This document shows positions 53,398-63,052 of a stretch of 64,000 bases of DNA, piece after piece. The stretch is from Agromyces sp. Marseille-P2726 (lineage in GTDB: Bacteria > Actinomycetota > Actinomycetes > Actinomycetales > Microbacteriaceae), in contig NZ_CADDWM010000014.1 in assembly GCF_902809835.1 (NCBI RefSeq), positions 434,001 through 498,000 of the forward strand, written 5' to 3'. Each line of letters opens with the position of its first letter. Positions within the stretch are counted from its first letter, which is position 1. The notes beneath the pieces are model-generated. The model was not told the DNA's origin, searched no databases, and worked only from the letters and a program-made list of their open reading frames with translations. The position numbers and the translations under genes are program-made.

Positions 53398-54465
53398 ATG
53401 CAGCACGACATCGGCTCGCGTCCGCTCGTGATCGGGCATCGCGGCGCGCCGGGCTATCGACCCGAGCACACCCGCTCGGCGTACGAGCTGGCGTTCGCGC
53501 TCGGCGCCGAGGCGGTCGAGCCCGACATCGTGGCCACGCGCGACGGCGTGCTGGTGCTGCGGCACGAGAACGAGATCTCAGGCACGACGGATGTCGCGAG
53601 CCGCCCCGAGTTCGCCTCGCGGCGCACGACGCGCCGCATCGACGGCCGACTCCTGACCGGTTGGTTCACCGAGGACTTCACCTGGGCCGAGCTGTCGACC
53701 CTCCGTGCGCGGGAACGGCTCGGCGCACTGCGGCAGGCCAGCATGAGCTTCGACGGACGCTACCCGATCCTGCGCCTGCGCGACCTGTTCGAGCTCATCG
53801 ACACCGCGGCCGACGAGCAGCGCCGACGCATCGGCATGGTCGCCGAGTTCAAGCACGCGACGCACTTCGCCTCGCTGGGGCTGCCCCTGGACGAGCTGTT
53901 CGCCGCGGAGCTCGACGACGCCGGCTGGGGGCGCGGGGACTCGCGCCTCGTCATGGAGGCGTTCGAGCTCGACGTGCTCGACCGGCTGGGCGGTCGCGGC
54001 ATCCATGGGGCTCGGGTCTTCCTCATCGAGGCGACCGGGTCGCCCGCCGACCTCGTGCTCGAGCACGGGCGCGCGGCACCGAGATTCGACGAGTTCGTGA
54101 CGGAGGCGGGCCTGCTGCGGCTGGCGGGTCGCGTCGACGGCGTGAGCGTGGACAAGGCCAGGCTGCTGCCCTCCGCCGAGGGCGTCGCTTCGGGGAGCAG
54201 GGGCAGTGCCCGGCAGCAGAGGCCCCTCGAGGGCTCCGAGCTGGTCGACGCCGCCCACTCCGCCGGCCTGCGCGTCTTCGCGTGGACGCTCCGCCCCGAG
54301 AACCGATTCCTGTCGCCCGCGTTCCGCCGCGGCACCGCCCGGGCCGCGTTCGGCGACTGGCTCGGCGAGTTCGAGCGGGTGATCTCGACGGGCGTCGACG
54401 GCATCTTCGTGGATCATCCCGATCTCGGGCTGGAGGCGCGCGCCGCGGCATCCGCCCGCTCGTGA
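53398..54465 (+). CDS. Glycerophosphodiester phosphodiesterase family protein
   Basis: This enzyme class hydrolyses glycerophosphodiesters to glycerol 3-phosphate and an alcohol. The 355-residue product starts MQHDIGSRPLVIGHRGAPGY. Catalytic His14 and His56, and metal ligands Glu41 and Asp43, are in place (HRGAPGYRPEHT; AVEPDIVATRDG; LRHENEIS). The frame is open upstream but without similarity. No signal peptide is visible, so a cytosolic enzyme is likely. It feeds the same pool that GlpD uses, but the two are not adjacent. Confidence 0.88.
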   Translation: MQHDIGSRPLVIGHRGAPGYRPEHTRSAYELAFALGAEAVEPDIVATRDGVLVLRHENEISGTTDVASRPEFASRRTTRRIDGRLLTGWFTEDFTWAELSTLRARERLGALRQASMSFDGRYPILRLRDLFELIDTAADEQRRRIGMVAEFKHATHFASLGLPLDELFAAELDDAGWGRGDSRLVMEAFELDVLDRLGGRGIHGARVFLIEATGSPADLVLEHGRAAPRFDEFVTEAGLLRLAGRVDGVSVDKARLLPSAEGVASGSRGSARQQRPLEGSELVDAAHSAGLRVFAWTLRPENRFLSPAFRRGTARAAFGDWLGEFERVISTGVDGIFVDHPDLGLEARAAASARS

Positions 54466-54509
54466 AGCCGCCGCCGTTCGGGGCCGGGCGGGGTGTCGGA
54501 TGCCGCGCC

Positions 54510-54524
54510 TAGACTTGTGAGGAC
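54510..54524 (+). promoter_or_regulatory. pcrA promoter (near-leaderless)
   Basis: TAGACT (54510-54515) lies 9 bases before the ATG at 54525. GAGGA (54519-54523) also overlaps, so a very short leader is expected. Confidence 0.5.
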
Positions 54525-56990
54525 ATGACGCTGATCCTCGACCCCGACGAGCCGACCGGCTGGCGCGAGGCGCCGCCCGCAGCATCCGCGACCGGCTCCC
54601 GCCTCACCGACGGGCTGAATCCCGAGCAGCGCGAGGCCGTCGAGTACCGCGGCCAGGCCCTGCTCATCGTCGCCGGCGCCGGGTCGGGCAAGACCCGCGT
54701 GCTCACCCACCGCATCGCGAGCCTCATCGAGAGTCGCGAGGCATGGCCGAGCCAGATCCTCGCGATCACGTTCACGAACAAGGCGGCCGCCGAGATGCGC
54801 GAGCGCGTCGAGGCGCTGCTCGGCGACAGCGCGAGCGGGATGTGGATCTCGACCTTCCACTCCGCCTGCGTTCGAATCCTTCGACGCGAAGCGCAGGCGC
54901 TCGGGTTGAGCTCGACGTTCACCATCTACGACTCGGCCGATCAGCGCACCATCCTGAAGCGCATCATCAAGGAGCTCGACGCCGACACCCTCGGCTTCAC
55001 GCCCGCGAGCGCCCAGGCGAAGATCTCGAAGCTGAAGAACGAGCTCGCCGATGTCGAGTCGTACGCGCGCAACGCCAACACGAACGACCCGCAAGAGGTC
55101 ATGTTCCTCGAGATCTTCCGGCAGTACACGCGGCGCCTGCGCGAGGCGAGCGCCCTCGACTTCGACGATCTCATCTCCGAGACGGTCTACCTCTTCCGCG
55201 CGTTCCCGAGGGTGGCCTCGCTCTACCAGCGGCGGTTCCGGCACATCCTCGTCGACGAGTACCAAGACACGAATCATGCCCAGTACGCGCTCATCCGCGA
55301 GCTCACGCGACCGATCCCGGCCGACCGAGTCGCCGAGATGGGGCAGCACGGCGTGAACGTGCAGGCGATGACGGATGCCACGGGCGGCATCCCCGGGGCC
55401 AGCCTCACCGTCGTCGGCGACTCCGACCAGTCGATCTACGCCTTCCGCGGCGCCGACATCCGCAACATCGTGGAGTTCGAGCGCGACTTCCCCGGCGCGA
55501 AGGTCGTGCTCCTCGAGCAGAACTACCGCTCGACGCAGAACATCCTGAGCGCAGCGAACGCCGTCATCTCGCACAACTTCGACCGCAAAGACAAGAAGCT
55601 GTGGACCGCGGTCGGCGACGGCGAGAAGATCACGGGCTACACCGGGTACACCGCCCACGACGAGGCCCAGTTCGTCGCCGACGAGATCGAGGCCCTGCAC
55701 CGCTCGGGTGTCGCGTACCGCGACATCGCCGTGTTCTACCGCACCAACGCGCAGACCCGTGCGCTCGAAGAGATCTTCGTGCGGTCCGCGCTGCCGTACC
55801 GCGTCGTCGGAGGCACCAAGTTCTACGAGCGCGCCGAGATCAAGGACGCGATGGCCTACCTCACCGCGGTTGCCAACCCCCTCGACGAGCTCGCGCTGCG
55901 GCGCATCCTGAACACCCCCAAGCGCGGCATCGGCCCGGCGACCGAGACCGCGCTCGCGAGCTTCGCCGAGCAGAACGGCATCTCGTTCCGGGAGGCCATG
56001 CGCAACGCCGACGCGTTGGGGCTGGGGCCCAAGGTCACCGGCGCCATCACTGGGCTCGCGAAGGTGCTCGACGAGGCCGCGGCCATGCTCGTGCCGACCG
56101 CCGATGCCGTGGCCGCCGGTACCACCGAGGGGGCGGCGAAGGTCTCCGACGTGCTCGTGTTCCTCGTCGAACGCTCCGGCCTGCTGGCCGCGCTCCGCGC
56201 CAGCCGCGACCCGCAAGACGAGACTCGCGCTGAGAACGTCGAGGAGCTCGTCGCCCAGACCCGCGACTTCGACCGCGAGAACCCGGGTGCGACGCTGGTC
56301 GACTTCCTCACCCAGGTGTCGCTCGTCGCGGCCGCCGACGAGATCGACGACGCGTCCGGAACGGTGTCGCTCATGACCCTCCACACGGCGAAGGGACTCG
56401 AGTACCACGCCGTGTTCCTGACCGGCCTCGAAGAGGGCCTGCTTCCCCACCAGATGTCGGCGACCGAGCCGGGCGGCCCGGCCGAGGAGCGTCGCCTCTT
56501 CTACGTCGGCATCACGCGGGCACGCAAGCGCCTGTACCTCTCGCTCGCCATGAGCCGGGCGCAGTTCGGCGAGGTCGCCGTGGCGATGCCCTCGAGGTAC
56601 CTGCAGGAGATCCCCGAGCACCTCGTCGACTGGCGTCAGTCCCCGGGCATGGCGACCTCCCGGGGCGGCACGCAGCCGCGCGCGCTCAACGCACGTCGCG
56701 GCCCCGGGCAGGGCGGGGTGTGGGGCACGCGCGACCGCGACCTCGATCGGTTCAGCGTCACGAAGTCGCAGAAGCCGAAGACGGAATGGGCCAACCGGGT
56801 CACGGGCACCGTGCGCGACAACGGCGATCTCACCCTCGAGGCCGGCGACCGCATCCGCCACGTCGACTTCGGCGAGGGCCGCGTCACGCAGGTCACCGGC
56901 GAGGGAACGAAGCGCGTCGCGCATGTGAACTTCGAGACGTCGGGGCAGAAGAAGCTCCTCATCAAGATCGCGCCGATCGAGAAGCTGTAG
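54525..56990 (+). CDS. pcrA: ATP-dependent DNA helicase PcrA/UvrD
   Basis: PcrA is a 3'-5' SF1A helicase in repair and replication-restart. In 821 residues I see Q-motif LNPEQREAVE (31-40), Walker A VAGAGSGKTR (49-58), motif II VDEYQDTNHAQY, motif III GDSDQSIYAFRGA, motif IV EQNYRSTQNIL, motif V VSLMTLHTAKGLEY and motif VI YVGITRARKRLYLS. The C-terminal Tudor-like segment (VTGTVRDNGDLTLEAGDRIRHVDFGEGRV, then KKLLIKIAPIEKL) is typical of PcrA. An insert near 245-275 (MGQHGVNVQAMTDATGG) is seen. It is full length. Confidence 0.96.
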   Translation: MTLILDPDEPTGWREAPPAASATGSRLTDGLNPEQREAVEYRGQALLIVAGAGSGKTRVLTHRIASLIESREAWPSQILAITFTNKAAAEMRERVEALLGDSASGMWISTFHSACVRILRREAQALGLSSTFTIYDSADQRTILKRIIKELDADTLGFTPASAQAKISKLKNELADVESYARNANTNDPQEVMFLEIFRQYTRRLREASALDFDDLISETVYLFRAFPRVASLYQRRFRHILVDEYQDTNHAQYALIRELTRPIPADRVAEMGQHGVNVQAMTDATGGIPGASLTVVGDSDQSIYAFRGADIRNIVEFERDFPGAKVVLLEQNYRSTQNILSAANAVISHNFDRKDKKLWTAVGDGEKITGYTGYTAHDEAQFVADEIEALHRSGVAYRDIAVFYRTNAQTRALEEIFVRSALPYRVVGGTKFYERAEIKDAMAYLTAVANPLDELALRRILNTPKRGIGPATETALASFAEQNGISFREAMRNADALGLGPKVTGAITGLAKVLDEAAAMLVPTADAVAAGTTEGAAKVSDVLVFLVERSGLLAALRASRDPQDETRAENVEELVAQTRDFDRENPGATLVDFLTQVSLVAAADEIDDASGTVSLMTLHTAKGLEYHAVFLTGLEEGLLPHQMSATEPGGPAEERRLFYVGITRARKRLYLSLAMSRAQFGEVAVAMPSRYLQEIPEHLVDWRQSPGMATSRGGTQPRALNARRGPGQGGVWGTRDRDLDRFSVTKSQKPKTEWANRVTGTVRDNGDLTLEAGDRIRHVDFGEGRVTQVTGEGTKRVAHVNFETSGQKKLLIKIAPIEKL

Positions 56991-57030
56991 CGCCGGTCGC
57001 CGTGACCTGAGGCGGGGGTCGCCGTCGGGC

Positions 57031-57846
57031 TCAGGTGGAGAGTCGCGCGATGAGCGCCATGGCGTCGAACGGCGCCCGCACCTTGATGTCGTTGTCGAAG
57101 TACACGTACACGTCGCGGCCGTCGTCGAGGTGCGCGCGGCACCACGCCGCCCAGCGGTCGAGCGACGGGTCGTCGTAGCCCGAGGCGTACAGCTCCTCCT
57201 CGCCGTGCAGGCGCGCGTACGCGAAGTCCGCCGTGGTCCAGTCGATGCGCGGGTACTTGCCCGCGGTGTCGGCGGTGACGGATGCCGCGCGGTGGCGCTC
57301 GAGCATCCGGCGCCAGGCGTCCGTCTCGAAGCTCGGATGCCGCACCTCGACCGCGTGCCGGAGGGGCGCGTCGACTCCCACCGAGAACGACGATCGCCCC
57401 TCCATCCGCTCGTCGTGCCGGGACGCCAGCGCCGCGGCATCCGCTCGCGATCGCGGCAGCCGATGGAGGAACGCGTCGAGCAGCCCCTCGTCGAACTGGA
57501 GCGTCGGCGGGAGCTGCCACAGGATGGGCCCCAGCTTCGCGCCGAGGTCGAGCACGCCCGACGCGAAGAAGTTCGCGAGCGGCGCGTCGATGTCGCCGAG
57601 TCGCTTGATGTGCGTGACGAAGCGCGGACCCTTCACCGCGTACACGAAGCCGGCGGGCGACGTGTCGCGCCACCGCGCCCAGTTCGAGGGCCGCTGCAGC
57701 GAGTAGAAGGAGCCGTTCACCTCGATCGAGGTCAGCCGTTCCGCCGCGTACGCCAGCTCGTCGGCCTGGCGCAGGCCCTTCGGATAGAAGACGCCGCGCC
57801 AGGGCCGGTACAGCCAGCCCGAGATGCCGATCCGCGCCTCGGCCAT
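57031..57846 (-). CDS. DUF72 domain-containing protein
   Basis: A TIM-barrel-like DUF72 protein of 271 residues, function unknown. The N-terminal MAEARIGISGWLYRPWRGVFYP, then EVNGSFYSLQRPSN and FVYAVKGPRFVTHIKRL are the family signatures; the C-terminus has VYVYFDNDIKVRAPFDA. It begins 3 bases after the VIT1-like gene ends, so the two form a minus-strand pair. It is convergent with pcrA. Confidence 0.92.
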   Translation of the reverse strand: MAEARIGISGWLYRPWRGVFYPKGLRQADELAYAAERLTSIEVNGSFYSLQRPSNWARWRDTSPAGFVYAVKGPRFVTHIKRLGDIDAPLANFFASGVLDLGAKLGPILWQLPPTLQFDEGLLDAFLHRLPRSRADAAALASRHDERMEGRSSFSVGVDAPLRHAVEVRHPSFETDAWRRMLERHRAASVTADTAGKYPRIDWTTADFAYARLHGEEELYASGYDDPSLDRWAAWCRAHLDDGRDVYVYFDNDIKVRAPFDAMALIARLST

Positions 57847-57849
57847 GGA

Positions 57850-58569
57850 TCAGACGGCCACGCCGAGCAGCGCTCCGATGGCCCAGGTCGCCGCGAGTGC
57901 GAGGGCCCCGCCGATGGTGACGCGGAGCACGGCTCGTGTCCGGGGAGCACCGCCGATCCAGGCGCTCGTCCAGCCCGTGACGGCGAGCGCGACGATCACC
58001 GCGACGAAGGTCGTCGGGATCCGCCACTCGGGAGGCGGCAGCAGGATGGCGAGCATCGGGAGCACCGCGCCGATGAGGAACGAGAGGGCGGATGCCCCGG
58101 CCGCGTGCCAGGGGCTGACGACGTCGTCCTGGTTGATGTGCAGCTCCGCCTCGAGGTGCGCGGCGAGGGCGTCGTGCTCGGTGAGCTCGCGTGCGACGAC
58201 CCGGGCGGTCTCGCGCGACAGGCCCTTCTCGCGGTACAGCTGCTCGAGTTCCTCCAGCTCATGCTGCGGCATCGTGTCGAGCTCCCGACGCTCCTTCGCG
58301 ATGAGCGCGCGCTCGGTGTCGCGCTGGGTCGACACCGAGACGTACTCGCCGAGCCCCATCGAGGTCGCACCCGCCAGCACCGACGCGACACCGGCGATCA
58401 GGATGGCCGCGACATCCGTCGTCGCAGCAGCGACGCCGACCACCAGGGCCGCCACCGAGACGATGCCGTCATTCGCGCCGAGCACGCCCGCGCGAAGCCA
58501 GTTGAGCTTCGAGTGCACCGAGACGGCATGCGGGTCCGCGCGGTGGATCGGTTCTCCGGTGGCGGTCAT
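57850..58569 (-). CDS. VIT1/CCC1 family transporter (Fe2+/Mn2+ type)
   Basis: Members move iron or manganese across membranes. The start chosen is MTATGEPIHRADPHAVSVHS at 58569, since upstream codons of the same frame look non-coding. The 239 residues have VIT1-type helix 1 LNWLRAGVLGANDGIVSVAALVVGVAAA, SMGLGEYVSVSTQRDTE, a charged cytosolic helix bundle (about 90-150, with Glu clusters suited to metal binding) and three more C-terminal helices. It is complete. Confidence 0.9.
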   Translation of the reverse strand: MTATGEPIHRADPHAVSVHSKLNWLRAGVLGANDGIVSVAALVVGVAAATTDVAAILIAGVASVLAGATSMGLGEYVSVSTQRDTERALIAKERRELDTMPQHELEELEQLYREKGLSRETARVVARELTEHDALAAHLEAELHINQDDVVSPWHAAGASALSFLIGAVLPMLAILLPPPEWRIPTTFVAVIVALAVTGWTSAWIGGAPRTRAVLRVTIGGALALAATWAIGALLGVAV

Positions 58570-58786
58570 CTGGCCAGTGTCGCACCGCTCCCGAGCGTTC
58601 ACCAGCATGGTGAGGCTGGGCCTTGCCCGTGTGACGCGGCCGGCTCGGAGGGGTGGATGAGGGGGAGTACGATGGTCGTCGGCCCGCATGTCTCGACATC
58701 GAGAGAGTCGGCGTTCGCACGACAGGCCGGGCCTCACCCACCAGCCCTGTGCGCGATCGCGCGTGCGGACCGATTGGAAGTAGAGC
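58570..58786. promoter_or_regulatory. VIT1-sucC divergent spacer
   Basis: TACGAT (58668-58673) is a possible sucC -10 with a leader of about 105 bases; a -35 is not clear. CACCAGCATGGTG (58600-58612) is a short inverted repeat upstream of the VIT1-like gene. TTGGAAG (58774-58780) precedes sucC. Confidence 0.4.
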
Positions 58787-59953
58787 GTGGATCTTTACGA
58801 GTACCAGGCCAAAGACCTGTTCGAGCGCTACGGGGTTCCGGTGCTTCCGGGCATCGTGGCCGACACCCCCGAAGAGGTCCGCGCCGCGGCCGAGCAGCTC
58901 GGCGGCGTCGTCGTGGTCAAGGCGCAGGTGAAGACCGGCGGCCGCGGCAAGGCCGGCGGCGTCAAGGTCGCGAAGAACCCCGACGAGGCCGAGGCGGCGG
59001 CCCGCGACATCCTGGGCCTCGACATCAAGGGCCACGTCGTCAAGCGGGTCATGGTCGCCGGTGGTGCCCGCATCGCCCAGGAGTTCTACTTCTCGGTGCT
59101 GCTCGACCGCGCGAACCGCTCGTACCTCTCGCTCACGAGCGTCGAGGGCGGCATGGAGATCGAGCAGCTCGCCGTCGAGAAGCCCGAGGCGCTCGCGCGC
59201 ATCGAGGTCGACCCGATCGACGGCATCACGCCCGACAAGGCCCGCGAGATCGCGGAGGCCGCGAACTTCCCGGCCGAGCTCGTCGACAAGGTCGCCGACG
59301 TCTTCGTGAAGCTCTACGACGTCTACAAGTCCGAGGACGCGACGCTCGTCGAGGTCAACCCGCTCATCCTCTCCGAAGACGGCGAGATCATCGCGCTCGA
59401 CGGCAAGGTCACCCTCGACGAGAACGCCGAGTTCCGTCACGCCGGGCACGCCCTCCTCGAGGACAAGGCCGCGGCCGACCCGCTCGAGGCGAAGGCCAAG
59501 GAGCTCGACCTCAACTACGTGAAGCTCGACGGCCAGGTCGGCATCATCGGCAACGGCGCGGGCCTCGTCATGTCGACCCTCGACGTCGTGGCCTACGCCG
59601 GCGAGAACCACGGCGGTGTGAAGCCCGCGAACTTCCTCGACATCGGCGGTGGCGCCTCGGCCGAGGTCATGGCCAATGGGCTGTCGATCATCCTGGGCGA
59701 CCCGCAGGTGGAATCGGTCTTCGTCAACGTCTTCGGCGGCATCACCGCGTGCGACGAGGTCGCGAAGGGCATCGTGGGCGCGCTCGCCGAGCTCGGCAAG
59801 GAGGCGAACAAGCCCCTCGTCGTGCGGCTCGACGGCAACAAGGTCGAAGAGGGCCGCCGAATCCTCGAGGAGGCGGCGCACCCGCTCGTGACCCTCGCCG
59901 AGAACATGGACCAGGGCGCCGACAAGGCCGCCGAGCTGGCGAACGCCGCGTAG
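58787..59953 (+). CDS. sucC: Succinate-CoA ligase subunit beta
   Basis: SucCD makes succinate and ATP or GTP from succinyl-CoA in the TCA cycle. The GTG at 58787 starts [20 protein letters not shown]. The 388-residue product has an ATP-grasp domain ([31 protein letters not shown]) and the C-terminal ligase domain with [14 protein letters not shown]. It pairs with sucD 15 bases downstream. Confidence 0.97.
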   Translation: MDLYEYQAKDLFERYGVPVLPGIVADTPEEVRAAAEQLGGVVVVKAQVKTGGRGKAGGVKVAKNPDEAEAAARDILGLDIKGHVVKRVMVAGGARIAQEFYFSVLLDRANRSYLSLTSVEGGMEIEQLAVEKPEALARIEVDPIDGITPDKAREIAEAANFPAELVDKVADVFVKLYDVYKSEDATLVEVNPLILSEDGEIIALDGKVTLDENAEFRHAGHALLEDKAAADPLEAKAKELDLNYVKLDGQVGIIGNGAGLVMSTLDVVAYAGENHGGVKPANFLDIGGGASAEVMANGLSIILGDPQVESVFVNVFGGITACDEVAKGIVGALAELGKEANKPLVVRLDGNKVEEGRRILEEAAHPLVTLAENMDQGADKAAELANAA

Positions 59954-59968
59954 AGAAGGATTCGAACC

Positions 59969-60871
59969 GTGACCATCTTTCTGAACAAGGACAACAAGGT
60001 CATCGTCCAGGGCATCACCGGCGGCGAGGGCTCCAAGCACACGGCTCGCATGCTCGCCGCGGGCACTCAGGTCGTCGGCGGCGTGAACGCCCGCAAGGCC
60101 GGCACCACGGTGCTGCACAAGGACAAGGACGGGAACGCGGTCGAGCTGCCCGTCTTCGCCTCCGTCACCGAGGCCATCGAGCAGACGGGGGCGGATGCCT
60201 CCATCGTGTTCGTGCCGCCGGCATACACGAAGGATGCCGTGATCGAGGCGATCGACGCCCAGATCCCGTTGCTCGTCATCATCACCGAGGGCGTGCCCGT
60301 GCAGGACTCGGCCGAGTTCTGGGCCTACGCCAAGGAGCAGGGCGAGAAGACGCGCATCATCGGGCCGAACTGCCCGGGCATCATCAGCCCCGGGGAGTCG
60401 CTCGTCGGCATCACCCCGGCGAACATCACGGGCAAGGGCCCGATCGGCCTCGTCTCGAAGTCGGGCACGCTGACCTACCAGATGATGTACGAGCTGCGCG
60501 ACCTCGGGTTCTCGACCGCCATCGGCATCGGCGGCGACCCGATCATCGGCACCACGCACATCGACGCGCTCGCCGCGTTCGAGGCCGACCCCGAGACCAA
60601 GGCCATCGTGATGATCGGCGAGATCGGCGGCGACGCCGAGGAGCGGGCTGCCGACTTCATCAAGGCGAACGTGACCAAGCCGGTCGTCGGCTACGTCGCC
60701 GGCTTCACCGCACCCGAGGGCAAGACGATGGGCCATGCCGGCGCCATCGTGTCGGGATCGGCCGGCACCGCGCAGGCGAAGAAGGAGGCGCTCGAGGCCG
60801 CCGGCGTCAAGGTCGGCAAGACGCCGTCCGAGACGGCACGGCTGCTGCGCGAGGTGTACGAGGCGCTGTAG
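59969..60871 (+). CDS. sucD: Succinate-CoA ligase subunit alpha
   Basis: The alpha subunit carries the phosphohistidine: His256 in [11 protein letters not shown]. The GTG start is at 59969. The 300 residues have the CoA-binding N-terminus ([18 protein letters not shown]) and the blocks [13 protein letters not shown] and SKSGTLTYQ. Full length. A strong terminator follows. Confidence 0.97.
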   Translation: MTIFLNKDNKVIVQGITGGEGSKHTARMLAAGTQVVGGVNARKAGTTVLHKDKDGNAVELPVFASVTEAIEQTGADASIVFVPPAYTKDAVIEAIDAQIPLLVIITEGVPVQDSAEFWAYAKEQGEKTRIIGPNCPGIISPGESLVGITPANITGKGPIGLVSKSGTLTYQMMYELRDLGFSTAIGIGGDPIIGTTHIDALAAFEADPETKAIVMIGEIGGDAEERAADFIKANVTKPVVGYVAGFTAPEGKTMGHAGAIVSGSAGTAQAKKEALEAAGVKVGKTPSETARLLREVYEAL

Positions 60872-60880
60872 GCGCGCGAT

Positions 60881-60925
60881 CACGGAACGAGCCCCGCAGG
60901 TGATGCCTGCGGGGCTCCTTCCGTG
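60881..60925 (+). terminator. Terminator after sucD
   Basis: A 20-bp stem with a single mismatch (60881-60900 with 60906-60925, core GAGCCCCGCAGG) and the 5-base loop TGATG begins 10 bases after the sucD stop. Confidence 0.85.
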
Positions 60926-60938
60926 AGATGGTGAATCC

Positions 60939-61523
60939 ATGGGCGAGTCCTCACCGGATGCCTCGGGCCCGTTCGATCCCGACGCGGCATCCGTTGTCGC
61001 GAAGAAGGGCGAGCGCGCGAAGCCGACGTTCGCGACGGAGCTCGTGCGCACGACGTTCGTCACCGAGGAGTCGGTGTACGGTGTCATCCTCGTGTCGGGC
61101 ATGATCGTGGTGGCGGGCGGGCCCGAGTCGAACTCGTTCGCCGTGTTCTGGAAGGTCGTCGGCACCGTCATCGTGTTCTGGGCGGCCCACGTCTACGCGG
61201 GCACGGTGGCCCGCCACGGCGGCCTCGGCGACGAGCGCGACCGCGGCCTGGGCGACGCATTCCGGGCGTCGCTGCGGCGCTCCCTCGGGCTGCTGGCCTC
61301 GGCGCTCATCCCGTCGTTCATCCTCCTGCTCGGAGCCACCCGCGCGGTCCCCGACCAGGTCGCGATCTGGGCGGCCCTGTGGGCCGGCGTGGTCGTGCTC
61401 GCCGTGCTCGGGTGGATCGCGTTCTCTCGCCGCGGGTCGTCGTGGCTCGGCCGCATCGCCGGGTCGCTCGGCACGGCCGCGTTCGGCATCGCGATGATCC
61501 TGATGAAGGCGTTCATCCATTGA
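60939..61523 (+). CDS. Small membrane protein of unknown function
   Basis: I do not recognise this gene. The 194-residue product has a hydrophilic N-terminus (about 1-40), then four hydrophobic segments: VILVSGMIVVAGG, VVGTVIVFWAAHVYAG, LGLLASALIPSFILLLGA and a last pair from about 140 to 190 (IWAALWAGVVVLAVLGWIAF; GSLGTAAFGIAMILMKAFIH). An Arg/Asp-rich loop (RHGGLGDERDRGLGDAFRAS) lies between helices 2 and 3. It follows the sucCD terminator and precedes another membrane protein on the same strand. Confidence 0.7.
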   Translation: MGESSPDASGPFDPDAASVVAKKGERAKPTFATELVRTTFVTEESVYGVILVSGMIVVAGGPESNSFAVFWKVVGTVIVFWAAHVYAGTVARHGGLGDERDRGLGDAFRASLRRSLGLLASALIPSFILLLGATRAVPDQVAIWAALWAGVVVLAVLGWIAFSRRGSSWLGRIAGSLGTAAFGIAMILMKAFIH

Positions 61524-61575
61524 GGGTGATGCGCAGGAGTCCGCTCCGCGGTAGTTTTCCTCCAGAGGGGCGGGG

Positions 61576-63021
61576 GTGGTCGCCATGTCGAGTGCCGAAC
61601 TCGAGGCCAGGATCGCAGAGCTCGAAGCCGAGAACACGCGCCTGCGCGAAGGCGCCTCGGTCAGGTCATCCGATGAACCGGTCCGCTCGCGGCGGGGCTG
61701 GGGGCGCACCGCCGTGGCGATCGCACTCGTCGTCGTCGGGCTGCTCCTCGCGCCCGTCGCAGTGATCAGCGCGTGGGCGCGACTCGAACTGGTCGACACC
61801 GACCGGTTCGTGGCGACGTTCGCGCCGCTCGCCGAGGAGCCGGCGGTGCAGGACTACATCGGCGACCAGGTCACCGCCGCGATCGAGGAGCAGGTCGACA
61901 TTCCGACGCTCACGTCCGACCTGTTCGACGGCATCCGCGCGCTCGACCTGCCGCCGCGTGCCGAGCAGGCGCTCGGACTGCTCGAGGGCCCGGCCACGCA
62001 GGGCCTGCAATCGCTCGTCTCGGGAATCGTGGATCGAGTGGTGACGTCACCCGCGTTCGCGGACATCTGGGCCGCGGCGCTCCGAGCCAGCCACCGGCAG
62101 TTCGTCGCGGCGATCCAGGGCGACCCCGACGCCGCGCTCTCGATCGAGGACGGCACCATCGCCATTCAACTCGGTCCCATCATCGAGGCGGTGAAGCAGC
62201 GGCTCGAGGACCAGGGCGTCGGATTCGCCTCCGCCATCCCGGTGGTCGACCGGAGCATCGCGGTGGCCACCAGCGACTCGATCGCGCTGGTGCAGACCGT
62301 GTACAACCTCGCGGTGGCGGCGGGCACGTGGCTGCCGTGGATCACCCTCGCGCTGCTCGTCGCGGGAGTGCTGGTCGCACGACGGCGCGCAACGGCGCTC
62401 GTGTGGACCGCGGGCGGCCTGGCGCTCAGCATGATCATCCTCGCGAGCGGTGTCGGCATCGGGCGGGCCTTCTTCATCGGCGCCGTGAGCCCGTCGATCA
62501 TGCCGCAGGCCACCGCGGTGGAGCTCTACGACGGGCTGGTGGAACTCATGCTGTCGACGGTGCTCGCGATCTTCGTGCTCGCCCTCTTCGTCGCCGTCAT
62601 CGCGTGGCTGTCCGGACCGTGGCGGCCGGCACGAGCGGTGCGCGGGTTCGCCGACTCGGGGTTCTCGGCCGTTCGGCGAAGTGCCGCGGCGCACGGCGTG
62701 ACGACGGGCGCGTTCGGCGTCGCCCTCGACCGGTGGCGCGTGGCCGCGTACGTCGTGATCGCGGTCGTCGCCTCGCTCGTCATCCTGTTCAACCGTCCGG
62801 TGACGACGTCGCTCGTCGTCTGGACCGTCGTGATCGCCCTCATCGCCGTCGCCCTCGTCGAGCTCCTGCGTCGGCCGGCCACCGAGGTCGCCGCGTCGCG
62901 GGTGCGCGCTGGCGGGGATGCCGACGGCAACGGCGTCGGCTCGGTGCGAGGGCCCGACGAGGCGCAGTTCACCGAGGTCGTGGGTCCGAGTCCGGGCGAC
63001 CCAGCACGTCGCGGCCTCTGA
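61576..63021 (+). CDS. Membrane protein with N-terminal coiled coil, unknown function
   Basis: Function unknown. I chose GTG 61576 with AGAGGGG (61564-61570) upstream; the ATG at 61585 (MSSAELEARIAELEAEN) is equally possible. The product is about 480 residues: a short coiled coil (about 5-28, heptad ARIAELEAENTRLREG), one membrane helix (about 45-65), a roughly 180-residue segment outside the membrane with repeated Gln/Ala/Ile helices, three to four further helices (about 250-420) and a Gly/Asp-rich tail. The layout suggests a signalling or envelope protein, which I cannot identify. Confidence 0.7.
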   Translation: MVAMSSAELEARIAELEAENTRLREGASVRSSDEPVRSRRGWGRTAVAIALVVVGLLLAPVAVISAWARLELVDTDRFVATFAPLAEEPAVQDYIGDQVTAAIEEQVDIPTLTSDLFDGIRALDLPPRAEQALGLLEGPATQGLQSLVSGIVDRVVTSPAFADIWAAALRASHRQFVAAIQGDPDAALSIEDGTIAIQLGPIIEAVKQRLEDQGVGFASAIPVVDRSIAVATSDSIALVQTVYNLAVAAGTWLPWITLALLVAGVLVARRRATALVWTAGGLALSMIILASGVGIGRAFFIGAVSPSIMPQATAVELYDGLVELMLSTVLAIFVLALFVAVIAWLSGPWRPARAVRGFADSGFSAVRRSAAAHGVTTGAFGVALDRWRVAAYVVIAVVASLVILFNRPVTTSLVVWTVVIALIAVALVELLRRPATEVAASRVRAGGDADGNGVGSVRGPDEAQFTEVVGPSPGDPARRGL

Positions 63022-63037
63022 GCGACGCCGCCCGGGA

Positions 63038-63052
63038 TAGGCTCCGGGAGGA
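63038..63052 (+). promoter_or_regulatory. Promoter of the DUF6350 gene (near-leaderless)
   Basis: TAGGCT (63038-63043) lies 9 bases before the ATG at 63053. GGGAGGA (63045-63051) overlaps the short gap. Confidence 0.45.

Noticed and set aside
54414-57440. Minus-strand open frame of about 1000 codons
   Set aside because: Antisense to pcrA, whose helicase motifs are complete on the plus strand.
57130-60903. Very long plus-strand open frame (over 1200 codons)
   Set aside because: It runs antisense to DUF72 and VIT1 and out of frame with sucC and sucD, is Arg/His/Gly/Pro-rich and has no domain; it is a high-GC shadow frame.
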